Shown here one piece after another: positions 14,380 to 21,107 of a DNA stretch of 30,519 bases. Source of the stretch: CAYJAD01 sp964371505 (lineage in GTDB: Bacteria; Desulfobacterota; Desulfovibrionia; Desulfovibrionales; Desulfovibrionaceae). Each line of letters starts with the position of its first letter. The stretch's first letter is position 1. Position numbers and translations under genes: made by a program. Where the stretch lies: NCBI GenBank assembly GCA_964371505.1, contig CAYJNG010000012.1, positions 1-30,519 of the forward strand, written 5' to 3'. The notes under the pieces are model-generated. The model was given only the letters and a program-made list of their open reading frames with translations, made no database searches and was not told where the DNA came from.

Positions 14380-15591
14380 ATGAAAAGAGTGGTTATCACA
14401 GGGGCTCAGGCTGTTTCGGTGCTGGGGCTTACGGTGGAAAGTATTGGGCAGTCTCTGTACACAGGGCGTAGCGGCATTGTTTTTGAGCAGGAGCGCTTAG
14501 AAAAGGGCTTGCGTAGCGGCCTTACAGGGCGCATTGAAGGCTTTGATAATGCTAAATATCTCAATCGTAAGCAACGCAAAAGCATGCCGGACTTTGCCAT
14601 TCAAGCCCATAGTGCTGCCATGGACGCCGTTCTTCAAGCAGGTTTAAGCCCAGAAGATTTGGCCAATGAGCGCACGGCACTTATTTTTGGCAATGATTCT
14701 TGTGTGATACCTTCTTTGGAGCAAGCTGAAGCCTTAAAGGAAAGCGGAAGCACTGAAACCATGGGCAGTGGGCATGTGTTTCGTTGCATGAATTCCACCA
14801 TTACCATGAATTTAAATGTGCTTTTTGGCAATACAGGTGCAGGATGGACGGTGAGTGCTGCTTGTGCCAGTGGCGCTTATGCCATTGGCATGGCTGCTGA
14901 TGCCATTCGCCTTGGACGTATGGAGCGCGTGCTGTGCGGCGCTGCGCAAGAGCTTGGCGCAAGTGCTGTCAGCGCTTTTGATGGTTTGGGGGCTTTTTCC
15001 ACACGCCATGCCACACCGCACAATGCTTCGCGCCCTTTTGATGCCAACCGCGATGGCCTTGTGCCCAGCGGCGGTGCGGCGGCTTTGCTTTTAGAAGATT
15101 ATGACCTTGCTAAAGCTCGCGGGGCCAAAATTTTAGGGGAAATTTGCGGTTTTGGCTGTAGTGCTGATGGTGAAGGCCTTGTGTTGCCAAGCACCACAGG
15201 CTTATCACGCGCCATGCGAATGGCCTTGCGAGATGCCAAGGTACACGCTCAAGATATTACGCTTATTAATGCGCATGCCACGGCAACGCCGCGAGGAGAT
15301 GCAGCAGAAGCCATGAATATTCAACATGTTTTTGGCGAGGCATGCCCACCTGTTATGGCTTTAAAGGCCCTCACAGGGCATGAGCTTTGGATGTCTGGTG
15401 CGGCGCAGGTGGTGTACGCCACCATTATGGCGCAACAAGGCTTCACCGCACCCACCTATAACTTTACCGAAGGCGATACTGTGCCTTTATCCATTCTTAC
15501 AAAGCGCCTTGATACACCGCCTGAGCTTGTATTGTGTAACTCGGCCGGTTTTGGCGGCAGCAATGCGTCGCTGGTGGTGCGCTATATATGA
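14380..15591 (+). CDS. Beta-ketoacyl-ACP synthase, first KS of the cluster
   Basis: This 403-residue condensing enzyme of the FabB/FabF type catalyses decarboxylative Claisen condensation with malonyl-ACP. The full catalytic set is present: Cys162 (AACASGA), His299 (NAHATAT), Lys329 and His334 (KALTGH). The usual GHxxxAxGA reads GHELWMSGAAQ, a less common variant around the second His. ATG 14380 is chosen over an in-frame start at 14353 because the KS fold begins at KRVVITG. The ribosome site is weak (GTGAG), suggesting translational coupling to the ketoreductase. It ends in an ATGA overlap with the FAD oxidoreductase. APE systems have two KS roles (ApeO with its partner ApeC, and ApeR); which role this KS fills is unclear. 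Confidence 0.9.
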   Translation: MKRVVITGAQAVSVLGLTVESIGQSLYTGRSGIVFEQERLEKGLRSGLTGRIEGFDNAKYLNRKQRKSMPDFAIQAHSAAMDAVLQAGLSPEDLANERTALIFGNDSCVIPSLEQAEALKESGSTETMGSGHVFRCMNSTITMNLNVLFGNTGAGWTVSAACASGAYAIGMAADAIRLGRMERVLCGAAQELGASAVSAFDGLGAFSTRHATPHNASRPFDANRDGLVPSGGAAALLLEDYDLAKARGAKILGEICGFGCSADGEGLVLPSTTGLSRAMRMALRDAKVHAQDITLINAHATATPRGDAAEAMNIQHVFGEACPPVMALKALTGHELWMSGAAQVVYATIMAQQGFTAPTYNFTEGDTVPLSILTKRLDTPPELVLCNSAGFGGSNASLVVRYI

Positions 15592-17057
15592 AGGCATGTA
15601 TTGTAGGTAGCGGTATATCCGGCCTTACGGCGGCTTTACTCTTGGCCAAAGCAGGGCAAGAGGTAGAAATTTTTGAAGCTGGCCCGCATCCCGCACCGCT
15701 TTTAGCCGGTTTTCGTCGTAAGGGTTTACTTTTCGATACCGGATTTCACTACGGCGGTGGCATTAGCGCAGGGGGCGTATTGCGCCAATGGCTTCAAGCT
15801 TTGGATGTGGAAAAATATTTAGAGTTTCAAGAAAATAGCGGGCTGGAACGTTTTTTGTTTGAAGACGGAACATGCATTGATTTACCCAGCGGCGCCTCCT
15901 TATTACCTAGTATTGAAAAATTTTTCCCGCATTGCACGGAAAAAATGCAAGAGCTTATACAGCACTGTGAGGCTGTACTTGCTGTGTCACCCTATACCAA
16001 TGCGCATAATGTGCAAGAGCCTTCTTTGCATTTGGGGAATCAAAAAAGCATCTTAACATATTTTCAAGAATTGAAATTACCAACGCGCTTGCAAGCCATG
16101 TTGGCTGCGCGATGTTTGTTGTACGGTACGCCGCCTTCTCAAGCGGCGCTGGAGCATTACGCCCTTGTGTCCGGTCCGTATTTTCACTCATGCGGTACCT
16201 GGAAGGGCGGCGGTGAGGCTTTAGTTAAAGTTTTACTGCAAGAACTTGCTAAATACGGTGCAAAAGTTACTTGTAAAAGCCCTGTGATAGCCATAGAGGG
16301 CCAAAAATCCCACGGAGTGCAAGCAATACGGCTGAAAGATGGTAGCCGTGTGGCTTGTGAGCAATGTTATTTTACCGGGCACCCGCAACAATTACAAAAA
16401 CTTTTGCCACAAGGCGTGCTGCGGCCTGCTTTTTTTTCACATATTGATGATATACCCGAAACGCAGTCTGTACTGATGCTTTTTGCCGAAACAACGGCTT
16501 TTCCTTCGGGGCAAAGCTTGTATGTGCTTACCAAGCAGCATGAAGAAAATCCTGATAGCATGTTTTCCTGTGAGGGAGAGCATTCCGGCCTGTATATGTG
16601 CACGGGGTATCCTTCCATGGATGGGGGCGTTGAAACTAAGGAGCAAAGGGCTCCATCCCCCCTTATGGTATTACGTTTTTTGCCCAAGGGGTGCATGGAT
16701 GGGCTTTCTGCTACGCAGTATAAAGAGCGTAAACAGCAAGCTGTACAGGAGCTTGTGGCCCTGGCTGAAAAGCGCTGCCCTGAGCTTCAAGGCAGGTGGC
16801 GTGTATTAGATGCTGCCACAGAGCGCACCATGCGCCGCTGGGTGACGGGTAGTACGGGCTCTTTATACGGCATGCAACATACGGTGCAGGATATGCCCTT
16901 ATTGGCCATAACGCGCATGCAAGGTTTGTTTTTGGCGGGCCAAAATATTTTATTGCCCGGTGTGCTGGGGGGCATTATTAGTGGTGCTTTAGCTGTGGGC
17001 TTTAGTCTTGGGCACGATACTGTTTTAAAGGAGTTTCGCGCATGCGCTCACGGGTAG
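15588..17057 (+). CDS. FAD-dependent phytoene-desaturase/RetSat-like oxidoreductase
   Basis: The 489-residue protein opens with a dinucleotide-binding motif GSGISGLTAALLLAKAG (G7-x-G9-x2-G12, acidic residue at the end of beta-2). It ends with the FAD-binding block LFLAGQNILLPGVLGGIISG, as in the CrtI / carotenoid isomerase / retinol saturase family. The middle part is less conserved. The family acts on long conjugated or isoprenoid chains (desaturation, saturation or cis-trans isomerisation). Within this operon it would most simply act on the polyene or its precursor, for example by setting double-bond geometry or adding unsaturation; this is inference. It overlaps the upstream KS by 4 nt (ATGA) and the downstream KS by 16 nt, so it is firmly embedded in the operon. 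It is not a gene I recall from the core aryl-polyene set. Confidence 0.85.
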   Translation: MKACIVGSGISGLTAALLLAKAGQEVEIFEAGPHPAPLLAGFRRKGLLFDTGFHYGGGISAGGVLRQWLQALDVEKYLEFQENSGLERFLFEDGTCIDLPSGASLLPSIEKFFPHCTEKMQELIQHCEAVLAVSPYTNAHNVQEPSLHLGNQKSILTYFQELKLPTRLQAMLAARCLLYGTPPSQAALEHYALVSGPYFHSCGTWKGGGEALVKVLLQELAKYGAKVTCKSPVIAIEGQKSHGVQAIRLKDGSRVACEQCYFTGHPQQLQKLLPQGVLRPAFFSHIDDIPETQSVLMLFAETTAFPSGQSLYVLTKQHEENPDSMFSCEGEHSGLYMCTGYPSMDGGVETKEQRAPSPLMVLRFLPKGCMDGLSATQYKERKQQAVQELVALAEKRCPELQGRWRVLDAATERTMRRWVTGSTGSLYGMQHTVQDMPLLAITRMQGLFLAGQNILLPGVLGGIISGALAVGFSLGHDTVLKEFRACAHG

Positions 17058-18301
17058 TAGTTACGGGCATGGGGGCTGTTTCCCCTTATGGCGAAGGCGT
17101 AGAGGCTTTAGTGCAAGGGGTAGAGCAGGGGCAAAATGCCTTAAAAAGCCTTGCCGGCCTTGCCAGCCATGAAGTGGGCGGCTCACAAGTAACTGTGGCA
17201 GGCGTTGTGCCTAGCGTGCAAGAAAAGCGCATTTCACGAGAGTTGCGCCGTGCCATGTCGCCCATGTCTATGTATGCCACCTTGGCTGCTTGGGAGGCTT
17301 TAGCGCAAGCAGGGCTTGGCATGCAGGGGGATATGTCACAAGAAGAGCGCCCGCGCATGGGGCTTGCTTTAGGCTCTACCCTTGGCAGCACGCAAGCTTT
17401 ACACGATTTTTTTGAGACTTTTATTGCTGAAAAGAGCGTAGAAAGCGTACGTTCCACCACTTTTTTTAAGATTATGAGTCACAGCGCTGCTTCCAATGTG
17501 GCCCTTGCTTGTCATGCGCGGGGGCGGGTGCTTGCGCCCTCGGCGGCTTGTGCGTCTGGCCTTATGGCTCTTGGTTTGGGGTATGAAAGTATTTTAGCAG
17601 GGCAAGAGCGTTTTATGTTGTGCGGCGGTACCGATGAATACCACGCGTTAACCTCGGCCACCTTTGACCGTTTAGGGGCTGCTAGTCATGCCCAAGATGT
17701 GCATAAGGCCTCCTTACCCTTCGATGCACAGCGCAGCGGCGTTATTTGCAGTGAGGGGGCAGGCATGCTTTTGCTCGAAAGCTTAGAAAGCGCCCTTGCT
17801 CGTAAAGCGCCCATTTATGGCGAAGTACGCGGTTTTGCCATGGTGCATTCGGCCAATATTGCACAGCCTGATGTGCAATCCATACAGCTCTGCATGGAAG
17901 AAGCCTTGCACAGTGCCAAGTTAACGCCTGCTGAGGTGGGCTATGTAAATGCGCACGCCACCGCCACATTACAAGGGGACTCTGCCGAAGCGCAGGCCAT
18001 TGCAGAAGTTTTTGGTATGCAAATGCCTGTAAGTTCTTTTAAAGGGCATATGGGCCATACCATGGCAGCATGCGGCGCTTTAGAGAGCATTCTTTGCCTT
18101 GCCATGTTGCAAAAAGGCACTCTTTGGCCCACCCTTGGCTTGCAAAAGCCAGACCCCTCACTTCCCCCCTTACGCTACATACGCGCAGCTCAGTCTATGC
18201 CTTTAGATTCTCAAAGCAAAATAAGGCCTTTACTAAAAAATTGTTTTGCGTTAGGAGGATGCGTGTGTAGTCTTGTATTGGATACTTATCACCGTACTTA
18301 A
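17042..18301 (+). CDS. Beta-ketoacyl-ACP synthase, second KS of the cluster
   Basis: This is a FabF-like condensing enzyme of 419 residues. Nucleophile Cys170 (SAACASGL), His305 (NAHATAT), Lys334 and His339 (SFKGHMGH) are all present, so it should be active. AAGGAG lies about 8 nt before ATG 17042, and the gene begins 16 nt inside the end of the FAD oxidoreductase gene. An acyl carrier protein gene follows after 9 nt, which fits a KS-ACP working pair. The C-terminal region contains a GGCVCS segment in place of the usual GGxNxS seen at the end of many KS proteins, a small deviation near the active-site loop. It is distinct in sequence from the KS at 14380, so the two are not a recent duplication. 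Confidence 0.9.
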   Translation: MRSRVVVTGMGAVSPYGEGVEALVQGVEQGQNALKSLAGLASHEVGGSQVTVAGVVPSVQEKRISRELRRAMSPMSMYATLAAWEALAQAGLGMQGDMSQEERPRMGLALGSTLGSTQALHDFFETFIAEKSVESVRSTTFFKIMSHSAASNVALACHARGRVLAPSAACASGLMALGLGYESILAGQERFMLCGGTDEYHALTSATFDRLGAASHAQDVHKASLPFDAQRSGVICSEGAGMLLLESLESALARKAPIYGEVRGFAMVHSANIAQPDVQSIQLCMEEALHSAKLTPAEVGYVNAHATATLQGDSAEAQAIAEVFGMQMPVSSFKGHMGHTMAACGALESILCLAMLQKGTLWPTLGLQKPDPSLPPLRYIRAAQSMPLDSQSKIRPLLKNCFALGGCVCSLVLDTYHRT

Positions 18302-18310
18302 AGGTTTTTT

Positions 18311-18577
18311 ATGAATAATGAAATGATTATTGAAAAAGTGAATGCAGCCCTTGTGGAAGAATTTGAACTTAATGCAGAAGATATGCACGCCGATGCGCAT
18401 ATTCGCGATGATCTTGGGTTAGATAGTTTAGATATCGTGGATATGGTTATTGTACTTGAAAAAGCCTTTACCTTTAAATTGCCCAACCGCGAAGCTTTAG
18501 CCAGCATTCAAACCCTTGGCGATGTGTATACCTATATTGCTGACCTACGCGATGCTGGGGTTGTTCCTTCTGCCTAA
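18311..18577 (+). CDS. Acyl carrier protein (first)
   Basis: This is an 88-residue acidic four-helix carrier with the phosphopantetheine site LGLDSLD at residues 35-41 (Ser39). It has an ordinary acpP-like length and spacing. AAAGG lies about 7 nt before the ATG. It is placed between a KS and a PlsC-type acyltransferase and probably carries the growing chain. It corresponds to one of the two ACPs (ApeE/ApeF) of aryl-polyene clusters; I cannot say which from sequence alone. Confidence 0.92.
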   Translation: MNNEMIIEKVNAALVEEFELNAEDMHADAHIRDDLGLDSLDIVDMVIVLEKAFTFKLPNREALASIQTLGDVYTYIADLRDAGVVPSA

Positions 18578-18598
18578 AACAGCATAAAGGCGTACATT

Positions 18599-19408
18599 AT
18601 GGCAAACACTGTAAACGCAAAACAAGTGCACGAAAAGCAAGGCTTAACGCAGGCTGCGCATCGAAACACAAGTGTTAGTAAAACCTGTGTTATGGCGGTT
18701 GTTTTTATGGTGTGGACGGTGTGCATACTTCCCATAGGGCTTATGGGGGCATTGCTCACATGGCCGCTCACGTTATTTGGGGAGCGTGCGGTGTGGATTC
18801 AAGATTGGGCTCGGCGTTATGTGTCCTTTTATGGGCGAGGTATGCTTTTTCTTTTGCGCCCTTGGATGCCCGTTCGTATTGTAAATGCTACTGCTGCCTT
18901 GCGCCAAGGCCCTTGTGTGCTTGTGGCCAATCATCAATCCTTTTTAGATTTGTATTTGCTGGGCAGCCAAGCGCAGAGCAATTTATGCCTTGTAAGTAAA
19001 TCTTGGCCGTATAAATTGTTATTTTTCTTTGCCCCTGTGATGCACCTTGCAGGCTATGTGGACGCACAGGCCTTACCGGCAGAAGAGGTGGCGCGCGTGT
19101 GCAAGGCTCGTTTAGAACAAGGGGCCACAGTGGTTTTCTTTCCTGAAGGTACACGCACCTTAGACGGCTCTTTATGTAAGTTTCATACAGGGGCCTTTAT
19201 GCTGGCGCAACAAGCGCAAGTGCCGGTGGTGCCCATGCTCATAAAAAACTCTTGGCATGTATTCCCCAAAGGGGCTAAGCTTTTTGCACCGCAGCCGGTG
19301 CACTTGGAGCTTCTAGAGCCCGTATCGCCGCATGATTTTCAAAAAGAAGATTTACCACATAGGGCTATGATGCGTCATGTACGTAAGCTTTTTGTGGCGC
19401 ATATGTAA
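18599..19408 (+). CDS. PlsC-like 1-acylglycerol-phosphate acyltransferase family protein
   Basis: This 269-residue membrane-associated acyltransferase has a hydrophilic N-terminal ~28 residues and a hydrophobic segment at about 31-55. The catalytic NHQSFLD block follows at 111-117 (His112-x4-Asp117), with the FPEGTR substrate-binding block at 181-186. The family moves acyl groups from ACP or CoA to a glycerol-phosphate-type acceptor. In aryl-polyene clusters such enzymes are thought to attach the polyene to a lipid anchor, and that is the likely role here. AAAGG precedes ATG 18599 by about 8 nt, and the gene starts 22 nt after the ACP stop. Confidence 0.88.
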   Translation: MANTVNAKQVHEKQGLTQAAHRNTSVSKTCVMAVVFMVWTVCILPIGLMGALLTWPLTLFGERAVWIQDWARRYVSFYGRGMLFLLRPWMPVRIVNATAALRQGPCVLVANHQSFLDLYLLGSQAQSNLCLVSKSWPYKLLFFFAPVMHLAGYVDAQALPAEEVARVCKARLEQGATVVFFPEGTRTLDGSLCKFHTGAFMLAQQAQVPVVPMLIKNSWHVFPKGAKLFAPQPVHLELLEPVSPHDFQKEDLPHRAMMRHVRKLFVAHM

Positions 19409-19427
19409 ACCTATATAAGGAGAGAAT

Positions 19428-19835
19428 ATGAAAAAGTTTCTTGTAGTCGCTGTTATGGCCATGCTTACCTTTGCCCTTGGTTGTCGCCCTGGCACACAGG
19501 TAATGAATTTAACCGAAGTGGCTGTGTCTACAGCGTCACAAAAGCAAGCCAAAGCGGAAGAAGTGCGTAAAGCCATTTTATCCGGTTGTGTTGCCCGCGG
19601 TTGGAATGCCAAAGAAGTTTCCCCTGGCACCATAGAAGCAACCATCACCGTGCGTGGTAAGCATTATGTGGCTGTGCAAATTCCTTATACACCCAGCACC
19701 TATTCTATTTTGTATAAGGCCAGCAATAATATGGAATATGACGCCGCCAAGGGCACCATTCATCCCAATTATAATAAATGGGTAAATAATTTGCGTGCAA
19801 GTATAGATACGCAGTTGAATCTTATTCAATTGTAA
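19428..19835 (+). CDS. Small lipoprotein, paralogue of the lipoprotein at 10968
   Basis: The 135-residue protein has a lipoprotein signal (LTFALGC, Cys19) and one ~95-residue domain. The domain shares an ordered set of residues with the first part of the lipoprotein at 10968: EVRKAI, PGTIEAT, a Y-x-I-x-Y-x3-N pattern, W-x2-L-x3-I. It lacks the long Pro/Ala-rich tail of its paralogue. AAGGAGAG sits about 4-7 nt before the ATG. It lies in the operon directly before the ApeP-like gene (8-nt gap), so it is probably expressed with the polyene enzymes and may work in the envelope, for instance in transport or anchoring of the product. I do not know a named family for it. Confidence 0.85.
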   Translation: MKKFLVVAVMAMLTFALGCRPGTQVMNLTEVAVSTASQKQAKAEEVRKAILSGCVARGWNAKEVSPGTIEATITVRGKHYVAVQIPYTPSTYSILYKASNNMEYDAAKGTIHPNYNKWVNNLRASIDTQLNLIQL

Positions 19836-19843
19836 GAGATAAC

Positions 19844-20374
19844 ATGTCGGTAAATGATTCTTTCGCTAAGAGCGCCATGTTCGTTCAGGGGGCGTCTTGT
19901 GTACAAAAAGAGGCGCACCCTTTGGCACGTCTTTTACCGCACAGGCCCCCCTTTCTTTTTGTGGATGATGTCGCCGTACCCGCCGTGGACTTCACTGCAA
20001 AAAATAGTGACGTATGGCCTGCAGGAACTTACGTTTTGGGTAGGTATACCGTGCAAGCCCATAACCCCTTTGCGGGGCATGAGGGCGTGCTGGAAACGGT
20101 GGCTTTTGCAGAAATGCTGGCACAGTGTGCAGGCGCTTTAGGCTTGCTTTTAACGGATGAGGCTGCACAAGGGCAAGAACAGCCTTCTTTGGGCTTTTTG
20201 GCCTCTTTGCGTGATGTGAGTGTTTTTGGCACGGCACGCGTGGGGGATACATTGTCCTTGTATGTACGCTGTTTGGCACGCATAGGGCAAATTAGTGTGG
20301 TAGAAGGTCAAGTATACAAAGAAAACCTTTGTTTAGCCAGTGGACAGTGCAAAATTTTTGTGGAGGAGGCGTAG
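19844..20374 (+). CDS. apeP: Hot-dog 3-hydroxyacyl-ACP dehydratase subunit, ApeP-like
   Basis: The 176-residue protein shows FabZ/FabA-like landmarks: LLPHRPPFLFVDD near residues 29-41, then NPFAGHEGVLETVAFAEML with His79 in the GH position and Glu90 in the FAEML position. The spacing between them (11 residues) is shorter than in FabZ (14). ApeP-type proteins pair with ApeI to form the dehydratase that makes each new double bond of the polyene. The N-terminal ~25 residues are an extension without obvious motif. The gene begins 8 nt after the lipoprotein, with AGAGA upstream as a weak ribosome site. It ends 1 nt before the start of the LolA-like gene. Confidence 0.85.
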   Translation: MSVNDSFAKSAMFVQGASCVQKEAHPLARLLPHRPPFLFVDDVAVPAVDFTAKNSDVWPAGTYVLGRYTVQAHNPFAGHEGVLETVAFAEMLAQCAGALGLLLTDEAAQGQEQPSLGFLASLRDVSVFGTARVGDTLSLYVRCLARIGQISVVEGQVYKENLCLASGQCKIFVEEA

Positions 20375-20375
20375 C

Positions 20376-21083
20376 ATGTGTAAAAAGAGTGTGTCTTTTT
20401 TTCTCTCGGCTTGTTGGCGTGTTGGGGGCCTATGTGCGCTCTTAAGTATGTTGCATATGCCCCAAGCTTATGCGGCGCCGGTTAAGGTGCAGCAGTTTAG
20501 CTCTGCCCAAGAGGTGCAGGCTCTTTTGCAAACCATGGCGCAGCGCACGGCCTCTATACAATCCTTATACACAACTTTTGTGCAAGAAAAAAAGCTTGCT
20601 GTGCTGAGTGAGCCTTTACAGGCTGCCGGTTATATGTGCATGCAAAAGGCAACAGCAGCGGCAGAAAATCGCTTAGTGTGGGCGTATACTGCGCCGCAAG
20701 AGTCGGGTTTTGCCAGTTTAGGTGAGAAAAATTACCACTGGAACGGCTCCATACAGCAAGTAAAACCTGCCTTGGGCCCTGAAGGTATGGCTCTTAAAAC
20801 CATTAGTGAGCATATACGTGCTTGGGTTCAAGTGAATCCTGAACAATTGCAAAAATTGTATGACGTGCAAGGCTATGTGCAAAATGAGACGCAATTTTTA
20901 CTTTTAAAGCCAAGGCATGAACAACAATTTTTTACCCAGCTTACCGCTAAGCTTTCCCCGCAACTTGATGGAGTGAAAGAGCTCATATTTACAGAAAAAA
21001 ATGGTGATAGCATGCGTATAGTTTTTGCTGAGCCCACGCGCAATGAAGCTTTGCCAGCACCTTGTCGTATTCTTCCAGAATAG
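20376..21083 (+). CDS. LolA-like outer-membrane lipoprotein carrier
   Basis: ATG 20376 has a strong GGAGGAGG site about 8 nt upstream; an upstream in-frame GTG (20340) lies inside the previous gene and is not used. The 235-residue product has an N-terminal signal peptide ending near AYA-AP (about residue 33). A LolA-type domain follows, with ASIQSLYTTFVQEKKLAVL in its first strand/helix and RLVWAYTAP in the middle. LolA-like proteins in aryl-polyene clusters are thought to carry the lipid-linked product across the periplasm to the outer membrane together with the MMPL protein encoded next. It is separate from the housekeeping LolA by context. Confidence 0.85.
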   Translation: MCKKSVSFFLSACWRVGGLCALLSMLHMPQAYAAPVKVQQFSSAQEVQALLQTMAQRTASIQSLYTTFVQEKKLAVLSEPLQAAGYMCMQKATAAAENRLVWAYTAPQESGFASLGEKNYHWNGSIQQVKPALGPEGMALKTISEHIRAWVQVNPEQLQKLYDVQGYVQNETQFLLLKPRHEQQFFTQLTAKLSPQLDGVKELIFTEKNGDSMRIVFAEPTRNEALPAPCRILPE

Positions 21084-21107
21084 AGTTAAAGGTAGCGTCT
21101 TATTCCA

